From: Bacillota bacterium
GTDB taxonomy: Bacteria > Bacillota > Clostridia > Christensenellales > Aristaeellaceae
Reading direction: 5' to 3'
DNA: 8,336 nucleotides
NCBI GenBank assembly: GCA_023459675.1
Contig: JAEWTC010000205.1
Location: forward strand, 1-8,336
Part shown: one piece after another, positions 1 to 6,046 of the stretch
Numbering within the stretch: position 1 is the stretch's first letter
Layout of the letters: the number at the start of each line of letters is the position of its first letter
The notes under the pieces: model-generated
Database searches by the model: none
Seen by the model: the letters and a program-made list of their open reading frames with translations, nothing else
What the model was told of the DNA's origin: nothing
Translations under genes and position numbers: made by a program

Positions 1-77
1 TGGTACGCCCGACTGGGTTCGAACCAGCGACCTACAGAGTCGGAGTCTGTCACTCTATCCAGCTGAGCTACGGGCGC
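1..77 (-). tRNA. tRNA-Arg, anticodon CCG
   Basis: Read on the minus strand, the segment folds as a complete 77-nt cloverleaf. It has a 7-bp acceptor stem (GCGCCCG against CGGGCGT, with a G-U pair at 1-72), a D-stem GCTC/GAGT, an anticodon stem ACAGA/TCTGT around the loop CTCCGAC, a five-base variable loop, a T-arm with loop TTCGAAC, discriminator A and an encoded CCA. The loop places CCG at positions 34-36, so the tRNA reads the arginine codon CGG, which fits a GC-rich genome. The CCA end coincides with the first base of the window. It is transcribed alone from the promoter at 93-121; any following gene lies outside the window. Confidence 0.96.
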
Positions 78-92
78 ACAGGGGCGGAATTC

Positions 93-121
93 ATTGTAGC
101 GTATGGCAAATTCATTGTCAA
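93..121 (-). promoter_or_regulatory. sigma-A promoter of tRNA-Arg
   Basis: On the minus strand a perfect -35 box TTGACA (116-121) is followed after exactly 17 bp by TACAAT (93-98), which matches the -10 consensus at 5 of 6 positions. The expected transcription start is a few bases before the tRNA 5' end at 77. A 10-bp direct repeat, AATTCATTGT, occurs at 88-97 and 109-118 and overlaps both promoter boxes. Confidence 0.88.
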
Positions 122-175
122 GCGAACGCCGAAAACCGGGGCGGTGATCCGGGAGATTGGTACGACTACGAAGGC

Positions 176-210
176 GGGAAAAAGCAAAGGCGGGCGGAGA
201 TCCGCCCGCC
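176..210 (-). terminator. Rho-independent terminator after mscL
   Basis: On the minus strand, about 50 bp after the mscL stop codon, a 9-bp GC-only stem (GGCGGGCGG/CCGCCCGCC, tetraloop ATCT, 189-210) is followed by TTTGCTTTTT (about 179-188). This is a classical intrinsic terminator facing the direction of mscL transcription. Confidence 0.85.
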
Positions 211-259
211 GGATAGAAAGCCGCGCAGGGAGAGCGGCGGCAAAGGGTGCATTTCGCGG

Positions 260-655
260 CTATTTCGCCTTGAGCAGATCGCGGATCTCGGTCAGCAGCA
301 CGACGTCCTGCGGGGGCGCGGCGGGGGCGGCGGGCTTGGGTTCTTCCTTTTTCTTGAGCTTGGACGCAAGCTTCACCACGAAGAAGATGGACAGCGCGAT
401 GAGGAGGAAATCGATAATCGTCTGGATAAACGTTCCGTAGAGGATGGCGACCTCCGCCGTTTCGCCCACGGCGGGCGTGAGCACGATTTTGAGCGACGCG
501 AAATCCAGCCCGCCGATGATCAGCCCGATCACAGGCATGATGACGTCGTTGACCAGCGAGCTTACGATTTTGCCAAACGCCGCGCCGATGATCACCGCCA
601 CCGCCAAATCCATGACGTTGCCCTTGATGGCGAACTCCTTGAACTCTTTCCACAT
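260..655 (-). CDS. mscL: Large-conductance mechanosensitive channel MscL
   Basis: Homopentameric inner-membrane channel that opens under high membrane tension and releases solutes during hypo-osmotic shock. The 131-residue product is close to the usual length (E. coli 136). The N-terminal amphipathic helix MWKEFKEFAIKGN leads into the first pore-lining helix, with the hallmark DLAVAVIIGAAFGKIVSSLV (about residues 16-35). A periplasmic loop follows (about 45-70), then a second membrane helix (about 72-97), a Lys/Pro/Ala-rich linker (KKKEEPKPAAPAAPP) and a C-terminal amphipathic helix LLTEIRDLLK that forms the cytoplasmic bundle in this family. The ATG at 655 is preferred because it aligns with the family N-terminus and lies 8 nt from GGGAGAA. 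An in-frame TTG at 661 would be only 2 nt from that site. The gene is monocistronic, with its own promoter and terminator. The identity is secure. Confidence 0.96.
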   Translation of the reverse strand: MWKEFKEFAIKGNVMDLAVAVIIGAAFGKIVSSLVNDVIMPVIGLIIGGLDFASLKIVLTPAVGETAEVAILYGTFIQTIIDFLLIALSIFFVVKLASKLKKKEEPKPAAPAAPPQDVVLLTEIRDLLKAK

Positions 656-663
656 ATGCAATA

Positions 664-670
664 TTCTCCC
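664..670 (-). promoter_or_regulatory. Ribosome binding site deciding the mscL start
   Basis: GGGAGAA on the minus strand ends 8 nt before the ATG at 655. It is only 2 nt before the alternative TTG at 661, so the ATG is the better start. Confidence 0.7.
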
Positions 671-684
671 TTCGGTTTTTTCTT

Positions 685-713
685 AGTATACCATAAGCAG
701 CGATGCATGGAAA
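685..713 (-). promoter_or_regulatory. Promoter of mscL (extended -10)
   Basis: On the minus strand TTTCCA (708-713) is followed after 17 bp by TATACT (685-690). TGG stands directly before the -10 box, giving the extended TGnTATACT form that can compensate for a moderate -35. It is arranged back to back with the dehydrogenase promoter at 742-770. Confidence 0.72.
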
Positions 714-741
714 TGAGGGAATACGCATTACGCGGCGGCAT

Positions 742-770
742 TTGCCCATCGCCGCGCGATTGTTTATAAT
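742..770 (+). promoter_or_regulatory. Sigma-A promoter of the SDR gene
   Basis: TTGCCC (742-747), a 17-bp spacer and a perfect TATAAT (765-770). The start codon at 809 follows a leader of roughly 30 nt. It is divergent from the mscL promoter, with about 28 bp between the two -35 boxes. Confidence 0.78.
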
Positions 771-808
771 CAGCGGGGAATGGATGAGGAACCGCGGGAG
801 GATAACGA

Positions 809-1624
809 ATGAAACAGGTAGTGCTGATCACAGGCGCGTCCAGCGGCATCGGGCGCGCGGCGGCGGAGCTGTTTGCCAAAGAAGGATACACGGTGTACGC
901 GGCGGCCCGCACCATGGACGCGCTTGGGGCGATGGCGACGGACGCCGTTCATCCGGTTGCGCTGGATGTGACGGACGACGCTTCCATGCGCGCCTGCGTG
1001 GAACAGGTGCTTGCCGAAACCGGGCGCATCGACGTGCTGGTGAACAACGCCGGGTACGGCTCCCACGGCGCGGTGGAGGACGTGCCCATGGAGGAAGCCC
1101 GCAGGCAGATGGAAGTGAACCTCTTCGGGCTTGCGCGGATGACGCAGCTCGTGCTGCCCGCCATGCGGGGAGCGCGCCGCGGCCGGATCATCAACGTCAC
1201 CTCCATGGCGGGCAGGGTATGGTCGCCGTTTGCCGCCTGGTACCACGCGTCCAAATACGCGGTGGAGGGGCTGACGGCCTCCATGCGGCTGGAGCTGAAG
1301 CCGTTTGGCATCGGCGTGGTTCTGATCGAGCCGGGCGCTGTACAAACCCCGTGGGGCGGCATCGCGGCGGAGCACCTGCTGGGTGCGTCCGGCAGCGGCG
1401 CGTATGCGGCGCAGGCGCAGAAATCGGCGGCGAGGCTCACCTGGTTCTACGGCGGCAGACGGCTGACCAAGCCGGAAACGATCGCAAAGCGCATTTTGAA
1501 AGCCGCAACTGCCCGGCGGCCGCGCACGCGCTACCTGTTGGGCTTGGGCGCAAAGCCGCTGGTCTATATCCAAAAGCTCCTGGGCGACCGCGCGTACGAT
1601 TGGCTGATCCGCAAATTCATGTAA
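809..1624 (+). CDS. Short-chain dehydrogenase/reductase (classical SDR)
   Basis: Predicted soluble NAD(P)-dependent oxidoreductase with a Rossmann fold, 271 aa. The cofactor-binding motif TGASSGIG lies at residues 8-15, the adenine-contacting LDV at 52-54 and the NNAG motif at 79-82. The catalytic tetrad is complete: Asn104 (in NLFG), Ser132 (in INVTSMAG), Tyr145 and Lys149 (in YHASK). The segment PGAVQT follows as usual in classical SDRs. Arg34 after the second strand (AAARTMDAL) suggests NADP(H) preference, which is an inference. The C-terminal tail with TRYLLG and a final RAYDWLIRKF segment resembles SDRs annotated as retinol or 17-beta-hydroxysteroid dehydrogenase-like, but the substrate cannot be read from sequence. 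The ATG at 809 has GGGAGG 7 nt upstream. The gene appears monocistronic between its promoter and a strong terminator, so its neighbours give no functional clue. Confidence 0.93.
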   Translation: MKQVVLITGASSGIGRAAAELFAKEGYTVYAAARTMDALGAMATDAVHPVALDVTDDASMRACVEQVLAETGRIDVLVNNAGYGSHGAVEDVPMEEARRQMEVNLFGLARMTQLVLPAMRGARRGRIINVTSMAGRVWSPFAAWYHASKYAVEGLTASMRLELKPFGIGVVLIEPGAVQTPWGGIAAEHLLGASGSGAYAAQAQKSAARLTWFYGGRRLTKPETIAKRILKAATARRPRTRYLLGLGAKPLVYIQKLLGDRAYDWLIRKFM

Positions 1625-1635
1625 TGCTAAACGAC

Positions 1636-1673
1636 AAAGCAAACCGCCCGGCAAATGCCGGGCGGTTTGCTTT
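1636..1673. terminator. Bidirectional terminator between convergent genes
   Basis: A perfect inverted repeat with 18-bp arms runs from AAAGCAAACCGCCCGGCA to its complement, separated by only AA. The GC-rich core is flanked by A-rich and T-rich arms, so it can terminate both the SDR gene (+, stop at 1624) and the rhodanese lipoprotein gene (-, stop at 1698). The T-tract is short and interrupted on both strands (TTTGCTTT). Confidence 0.82.
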
Positions 1674-1697
1674 AAGCCTGCGCGCTTTTGCGCCGGA

Positions 1698-2138
1698 TTA
1701 ATCCAGCACCACTTCATACGGCCAGTCCATCAGGCCGCCGAGATCGTACACGTTGGTATACCCAAGCGAAAGCAGGGTGCGCACCGCTGCGCCGGAGCGC
1801 GCGCCGCTGCGGCAATACACGATGATCGCCGCGTTCTTGTCGGGCAACACTGCCGCGGCCTTCTCCTGCACGCTGCCAGACGGCAGCAGCACCGCGCCCT
1901 GGATATGCCCCGAATCATACTCGGACTGCTCCCGCACGTCCAGCACGGTGATCTCCGCGCCGGATTCAAGCATTGCCTTGGCGTCCGCGGCGTTGATTTT
2001 CCGGTACTCCGCGGCGGCGGCTGCCGTTGCCGCGGGCTGCGTGGCGTTCGTGCCGCCGGAGCAGGCCGAAACCGTGGCCGCGATCAAAAGAAGCGCAACC
2101 CCCAGCAGTATGCTTTTGCGTAATCTGAAACTCTTCAT
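1698..2138 (-). CDS. Rhodanese-domain lipoprotein
   Basis: A 146-aa single-domain rhodanese (sulfurtransferase fold) predicted to be exported and lipid-anchored. Residues 1-26 form a lipoprotein signal: a basic start (MKSFRLRK), a hydrophobic stretch and the lipobox VSAC with Cys26. A short Ala/Thr-rich spacer follows. The rhodanese domain spans about 45-146, with LDVRE (66-70), GHIQGAVLLPSG (77-88) and the active-site loop CRSGARS starting at catalytic Cys109. The family carries sulfane sulfur on this cysteine; the physiological donor and acceptor are not evident here. Start choice: an upstream in-frame start at 2192 exists, but the ATG at 2138 has GAGGTG 7 nt before it and begins a proper signal peptide. 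It is a paralogue of the next gene upstream (2229-2630), including the shared C-terminal DWPYEVV. With no terminator or clear promoter in the 90-nt gap, co-transcription is likely. Confidence 0.9.
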   Translation of the reverse strand: MKSFRLRKSILLGVALLLIAATVSACSGGTNATQPAATAAAAAEYRKINAADAKAMLESGAEITVLDVREQSEYDSGHIQGAVLLPSGSVQEKAAAVLPDKNAAIIVYCRSGARSGAAVRTLLSLGYTNVYDLGGLMDWPYEVVLD

Positions 2139-2145
2139 CAGCAAA

Positions 2146-2151
2146 CACCTC
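2146..2151 (-). promoter_or_regulatory. Ribosome binding site deciding the lipoprotein start
   Basis: GAGGTG on the minus strand lies 7 nt before the ATG at 2138. It selects this start over the longer in-frame reading from 2192, which would place 18 residues ahead of the signal peptide. Confidence 0.75.
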
Positions 2152-2228
2152 AAAGCCTTCCGGCGAACCGGGCACAAACGCGCAGCCGGCAAAGCCGCCG
2201 CGCAAGCCCGTTGCCGAAGGCTTGTCCT

Positions 2229-2630
2229 TTATTTCGTTACAACCTCGTAAGGCCAATCCGCAATGCCGCCGAAATCAAACACGTTGGTATAGCCCATGCG
2301 TACAAGCGCATGCGCCGAAGCGTTGGAGCGCGCGCCGCTCAGGCAATACACCAATATCTTCGCGTCGCGGTCCGGCACAACGGCCGCCGCCCCGGAAGCC
2401 ACGTTCCCGGAAGGCAATGAAACCGCGTTTTTGATATGCCCCGCCTTATACTCGTAAGGCTCCCGCACGTCCAGCAGGATCACAGGCTCGCCGGAATCCA
2501 GCGCCGCCTTGGCTTCCTTCGCGCTGATGCGGTGGTATTTTGCTTTCTCGCCGGCAGCCGCTGCCGCGCCTTTATCGGAGTCGTCCGAACTCTTCCCGAT
2601 CAGCGTTTCCATCATTTGCTTCAGTCCCAT
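2229..2630 (-). CDS. Rhodanese-domain protein, predicted cytoplasmic
   Basis: A 133-aa single-domain rhodanese without a signal peptide. An N-terminal segment of about 30 residues (MGLKQMMETLIGKSSDDSDK, then an Ala-rich stretch) precedes the domain at about 32-133. The domain shows LLDVREPYEY (52-61), GHIKNAVSLPSG (64-75) and the active-site loop CLSGARS starting at Cys96, then GYTNVFDFGG and the terminal DWPYEVV. Leu97 replaces the Arg that follows the catalytic Cys in the neighbouring paralogue, so the two active-site pockets differ. The ATG at 2630 is chosen because AAGGAGAG lies 10 nt upstream; starts at 2681 and 2672 would put that site inside the gene. It lies 78 nt after the membrane-protein gene and 90 nt before the lipoprotein paralogue, all on the same strand. 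The likely role is sulfur transfer or sulfide handling; the partner is unknown. Confidence 0.9.
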   Translation of the reverse strand: MGLKQMMETLIGKSSDDSDKGAAAAAGEKAKYHRISAKEAKAALDSGEPVILLDVREPYEYKAGHIKNAVSLPSGNVASGAAAVVPDRDAKILVYCLSGARSNASAHALVRMGYTNVFDFGGIADWPYEVVTK

Positions 2631-2640
2631 GCGTGTATTT

Positions 2641-2648
2641 CTCTCCTT
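2641..2648 (-). promoter_or_regulatory. Ribosome binding site deciding the second rhodanese start
   Basis: AAGGAGAG on the minus strand is 10 nt before the ATG at 2630. The alternative upstream ATGs at 2672 and 2681 have no comparable site. Confidence 0.65.
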
Positions 2649-2678
2649 ATGCAATGCAAAATTTGTTCGCATGCATAA
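2647..2678 (-). repeat. Imperfect palindrome ahead of the cytoplasmic rhodanese
   Basis: TTATGCA (2647-2653) is mirrored by TGCATAA (2672-2678) around an AT-rich centre (AAAATTT). This AT-rich island stands out in GC-rich surroundings and touches the ribosome binding site. It could be an operator or a leader hairpin. No convincing promoter was found with it, so the role is open. Confidence 0.4.
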
Positions 2679-2708
2679 CATACCCCGCCGGAACCGCCGT
2701 GAAACCGT

Positions 2709-4307
2709 TTACTCCCCGCGTTCGTATACCGTGCACAGGGCATTGCCGTAGCTTTGGAGGGTGAACAGCGCCCGGTACTCGGCCCCGGGCTCCGTTTGAT
2801 AAATGGCCGCGTAGGTGCTGTTCTGGAACAGATACGGCGCGTCCGGCGCGTTCGTTACGCTCATTTGGGCGCGCAGCGCGGCGGGAAGCATAGAAACGCT
2901 CTGGTTTAGGCTGAACAAACTCAGCGGATCGCCGCCGCCGAGGGTCAGCGGCAGCTCCCGGTTGCGCGTCTGGGTTTGCGCCAGGGTTTGCATGGCGTTC
3001 AGCGTGGATACCTCCCAGTAATCCAGTTCGAAGGTTTGCTCCACGCCGCCCGCCAGCTCGTTATAGTACGCGTACTGGTAAGGGTGGTTAAGCGCGATGC
3101 CCGCACCCTGATACGCAAGCAGCAGCGCCAGCGCGGAGGCCCCCGCCGCCTTCCCCCAGCGGCTTTTTACAAGCTGTAAATACAGCAGCCGCAGCCCGAG
3201 CGCCGCAAACGCGACGATCGGCCCGTACAGGAAGTAGAAATGCCGCCAGCCGTTGTACATCAGCGGCTGCGCAAGCACCGCGTAAAAAAGCGGCGCCAGC
3301 AGAACGATCAGCAGCGCGGCGATCACGGGCCTGCGCGCGTCCTTTGTAAACAGCAGAACGACCGCGTACGCCCCGCCGATCACAGCCAGCGCCAGCACCC
3401 ACACGGGCACCGTCAGCGCGATCATCGTCGGCAGATAGCTGTGCGGCAGGGGCTGGCCCGCGGAGGGATCATACGCAAAGCCTTTGAAAAGCACCAGCCC
3501 CGTCCAGCGTGAGAACGCGGCGGCGTTGTGCAGCACATGGGAAACGTAACCCGCGGGGTTTGCCAGAAAGGCGGGGGTGACGAGCGCGAACAGGAGCAGG
3601 AAAGCGGCGCCCCCGGCGGCAATCGTCAGCGCCATCCGCCGCGACAGTAGCCGCCGCGCCGCGAACGAAACGAGGATGACGGCGCCCATGACGCCGAACA
3701 CGAACAGACCGATGATCCGCGTGTTGGCGGCAAGCGCGCCCGCTGCGGCAAACAGAATGCCGCGCCAAAGCGCAGGCTTTTGCAAAAAGCGCGCGCCTGC
3801 CGTGATAGTGCATAGCGACAGCGCCATCAGCACGATATCTTTGTTGTTGTAATGCCCCTCGGCAAAAAAACGGGGGGAGAGATACAGCATCAGCGCCGCG
3901 GCGCACGCCATGGTCCGCGTCAGCCCCAGCGCGCGCCCAAGCCCGTATACGGCAAGCACCGCCGCCATGAACCACAGCCACGTGTACCCCTGCCACAGGG
4001 CGGTGAACGTTTCGGGGTCGTTCTCCCGCAAGGGAAGCAGCGGGGCCGCGAGGTAATACGCGGCCTGGCCGTGATCCATCTCGATGCTTTCGGTAATGCG
4101 GTCGATTTGCAATTCATCGTAGCCGCGCGCGGCGGCGCTGTTTTCGCCCAACAGCAAAACCGCGTATTCTTTCAGGTTTTCCTGCAAAATCCCCTGTTCG
4201 GAAGGGCCGTCCAGCGGCAGGCCGTAATCCCCGGCAGCCAGCAGCCCCACGAGCGCCAGCACCGCGAAAAAGACCGCCGTCCACCTGCCCGACGCGCTTT
4301 TAAGCAT
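2709..4307 (-). CDS. Polytopic membrane protein, probable GT-C/GT39-like glycosyltransferase
   Basis: A 532-aa integral membrane protein with a short basic N-terminus, a first membrane helix (about 9-26), a long extracytoplasmic loop (about 27-105) and many hydrophobic segments up to about 405, then a soluble C-terminal domain. Recognisable segments are GDYGLPLDGPSEQ (26-38), SPRFFAEGHYNNKD (144-157), NHPYQYAYYNELAGG (407-421) and ELDYW (427-431). From memory, these resemble uncharacterised membrane glycosyltransferases of the PMT/GT39 type, which use polyprenyl-phosphate sugars on the outer face of the membrane. In relatives the first loop usually carries an Asp-Glu pair; here it reads Asp33-Gly34 with Glu37 nearby, so activity should not be assumed. 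Start: ATG at 4307 with GGAGG 6 nt upstream. The following rhodanese genes are on the same strand and may be co-transcribed. The family call is moderate; sugar and acceptor are unknown. Confidence 0.62.
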   Translation of the reverse strand: MLKSASGRWTAVFFAVLALVGLLAAGDYGLPLDGPSEQGILQENLKEYAVLLLGENSAAARGYDELQIDRITESIEMDHGQAAYYLAAPLLPLRENDPETFTALWQGYTWLWFMAAVLAVYGLGRALGLTRTMACAAALMLYLSPRFFAEGHYNNKDIVLMALSLCTITAGARFLQKPALWRGILFAAAGALAANTRIIGLFVFGVMGAVILVSFAARRLLSRRMALTIAAGGAAFLLLFALVTPAFLANPAGYVSHVLHNAAAFSRWTGLVLFKGFAYDPSAGQPLPHSYLPTMIALTVPVWVLALAVIGGAYAVVLLFTKDARRPVIAALLIVLLAPLFYAVLAQPLMYNGWRHFYFLYGPIVAFAALGLRLLYLQLVKSRWGKAAGASALALLLAYQGAGIALNHPYQYAYYNELAGGVEQTFELDYWEVSTLNAMQTLAQTQTRNRELPLTLGGGDPLSLFSLNQSVSMLPAALRAQMSVTNAPDAPYLFQNSTYAAIYQTEPGAEYRALFTLQSYGNALCTVYERGE

Positions 4308-4375
4308 AGAAATCCTCCGTTCGGCTTGCGGGAATGGAAAGGCGGGCAGCCCGCCGGAGTTCTGTCGTTGACGCC

Positions 4376-4404
4376 ATCATAACACAGCGATAAACCCGTG
4401 GCAA
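4376..4404 (-). promoter_or_regulatory. Sigma-A promoter of the membrane-protein/rhodanese genes
   Basis: On the minus strand TTGCCA (4399-4404), a 17-bp spacer and TATGAT (4376-4381). This leaves a leader of about 60 nt before the ATG at 4307. The leader contains a 6-bp GC hairpin at 4341-4355. Confidence 0.72.
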
Positions 4405-4446
4405 GGACGCGCGCCTCGCGGGAGCGCCCCCGTCCGCCGCTTTTCT

Positions 4447-4475
4447 TTTACAATTCGCCGCGCATCCCGTATAAT
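4447..4475 (+). promoter_or_regulatory. Strong sigma-A promoter of the ABC transporter operon
   Basis: TTTACA (4447-4452, 5 of 6 to consensus), a 17-bp spacer and a perfect TATAAT (4470-4475). The transcript should start near 4482, leaving only about 25 nt before the ATG at 4508, too short for a riboswitch. It is divergent from the promoter at 4376-4404, with about 40 bp between their -35 boxes. Confidence 0.88.
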
Positions 4476-4507
4476 AAGCTCACGACATAAAACGAGGTGA
4501 CGGCGGC

Positions 4508-6046
4508 ATGGCGGACAAGCCCATCGTACGGTTTTCGCACGTGACCGTGCGGTTTCCAAACGCGCTGGCAAACGACGACGTGAGTTTGGATATCCGCCGC
4601 GGGGAAGCCTTTGCGCTGGTCGGCGAGAACGGCGCGGGCAAAACCACGCTAATGAACGCACTCTACGGGCTGTTGAAGCCAACGCTGGGCGAGATCTTCG
4701 TCAAAGACAAAAAGATCACGCCGCACCACGACCCCATGCGCGCCATGGCGATGGGCGTCGGCATGGTGCACCAGCACTTCAAGCTGGTGCCCGGCTTTAC
4801 CGTTGCGCAAAACATTGCCCTGGGCATGGAACCGCGCAGGCGGCTGCTGTTCTACGATCAGGCGCGGGTGCGTCGCGAGGTGCTGGCGCTGGGCGAACGC
4901 TTCGGCCTGCCCGTAAACCCGGACGACGTTGTGGGTGAGCTGAGCGTGGGCCTGCAGCAGCGCGTGGAGATTTTGAAAGCGCTGCACCGCGGCGCGGACG
5001 TGCTGGTGCTGGACGAGCCCACCGCCGTGCTTTCCCCCGCCGAGTGCGACGAGCTGTTTTCGGTGCTGCGCGGCATTGTGAAAGACAAGGGCATGACGGT
5101 CATTTTGATCACCCACAAGCTGCACGAGGTGCTGGCCTTTTCCGACCGCGTGGGCGTGATGAAGCAGGGAAAGCTCGCGGGCATCGTTCAAACCTCAGAG
5201 ACGGACGAGCACAAGCTGGCCGCGATGATGGTAGGGCGCGAGGTGCTGTTTGACGAGCTGCGCACCGGCGCGCCGCAAGATCGCGAGGTGCTTTCCATGA
5301 ACGACCTCGCCGCGCAGGACGACCGGGGGCTGCGCGCTGTGAAAGAGATCAGCCTGACCGTGCACGCGGGCGAGATTGTGGGCGTGTGCGGCGTGGAGGG
5401 CAACGGGCAAACGGAGCTGTGCGAGTGCATTATGGGCATCCGGCCGCAGACGGGCGGCACGGTGGCCTTAAACGGCACGGATATCAGCCGTCTCGGCCCG
5501 CGGGAGATCCGCCAAATGGGCATAAGCTACGTACCGGCGGACCGGCTGCGCACCGGGCTAGCCGAAACGGCGACGGTGATGGAAAACCTTCTGGTGGGCA
5601 AGCACCGGCTGCCGGAGTTCCGCAGGTTCGGCATCCAGCTGCGCAGGCGCCGCGCCGCGGCCTATGCGCGGCAGCTTACCCAGGCGTTCGACGTGCGCTG
5701 CGGCGGCGTGGACTTGCCCATGAACAGCCTTTCGGGCGGCAACATGCAAAAGGCGGTCATCGCGCGGGAGTTTTCCTTTCAGGCGCCTGTGCTGATCATC
5801 AACCAGCCCACGCGCGGCGTGGACATCGGCGCGATTGAGTTTATCCATGAGAAGATCCTGCAAAAGCGCGCGGAGGGCTGCGCCATTCTGTTGGTGAGCG
5901 CGGATCTGGACGAGCTCTTCCGCCTGTCCGACCGGTTGGTGACGCTCTACGAGGGGCGGCTCACCGGGCAGTTTGTAAACGGAACGATCTCCAAGCAGGA
6001 GATCGGCTACTATATGACGGGCGACCGGCGGGAGGCGCAGGCATGA
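4508..6046 (+). CDS. Nucleoside-type ABC transporter, double ATP-binding protein
   Basis: A 512-aa cytoplasmic ATPase with two fused nucleotide-binding domains, of the type paired with BMP-family binding proteins (B. subtilis NupO/YufO; also like sugar ATPases such as RbsA). Domain 1 is complete: Walker A GENGAGKT (39-46), Q-loop Gln89, signature LSVGLQQR (145-152), Walker B VLVLDEPT (165-172) and H-loop His203. Domain 2 is degenerate as is usual for the family: GVEGNGQT (295-302) lacks the Walker A lysine, the signature LSGGNMQ (408-414) is intact, NQPT (432-435) replaces DEPT, and a serine (SADLDEL) stands where the H-loop histidine would be. ATP hydrolysis is therefore expected mainly at one composite site. 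GAGGTG lies 8 nt before the ATG. The stop overlaps the next start by 4 bp (ATGA), indicating translational coupling. The substrate is inferred as nucleosides from the family and is not proven. Confidence 0.92.
   Translation: MADKPIVRFSHVTVRFPNALANDDVSLDIRRGEAFALVGENGAGKTTLMNALYGLLKPTLGEIFVKDKKITPHHDPMRAMAMGVGMVHQHFKLVPGFTVAQNIALGMEPRRRLLFYDQARVRREVLALGERFGLPVNPDDVVGELSVGLQQRVEILKALHRGADVLVLDEPTAVLSPAECDELFSVLRGIVKDKGMTVILITHKLHEVLAFSDRVGVMKQGKLAGIVQTSETDEHKLAAMMVGREVLFDELRTGAPQDREVLSMNDLAAQDDRGLRAVKEISLTVHAGEIVGVCGVEGNGQTELCECIMGIRPQTGGTVALNGTDISRLGPREIRQMGISYVPADRLRTGLAETATVMENLLVGKHRLPEFRRFGIQLRRRRAAAYARQLTQAFDVRCGGVDLPMNSLSGGNMQKAVIAREFSFQAPVLIINQPTRGVDIGAIEFIHEKILQKRAEGCAILLVSADLDELFRLSDRLVTLYEGRLTGQFVNGTISKQEIGYYMTGDRREAQA

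Noticed and set aside
656..661. TTG start for mscL two codons upstream
   Set aside because: It would sit only 2 nt from the GGGAGAA site, and the family N-terminus begins at the ATG at 655.
770..1717. Long open frame on the minus strand opposite the SDR gene
   Set aside because: The translation is rich in Arg, His and Ala with no domain or membrane pattern, and it lies wholly across a clear SDR gene with complete catalytic motifs. It is a GC-driven shadow.
2203..2224. Inverted repeat CAAGCC/GGCTTG between the two rhodanese genes, considered as a terminator
   Set aside because: The stem is 6 bp with a 10-base loop and there is no T-run after it on the minus strand, so read-through is more likely.
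4341..4355. GC hairpin in the leader of the membrane-protein gene, considered as an attenuator
   Set aside because: The stem is only 6 bp and is followed by three T then mixed bases, which is weak for termination. No leader peptide or alternative pairing was evident.
4476..4507. Purine riboswitch ahead of the nucleoside transporter
   Set aside because: The leader from the mapped promoter is about 25 nt, too short for any known purine aptamer.
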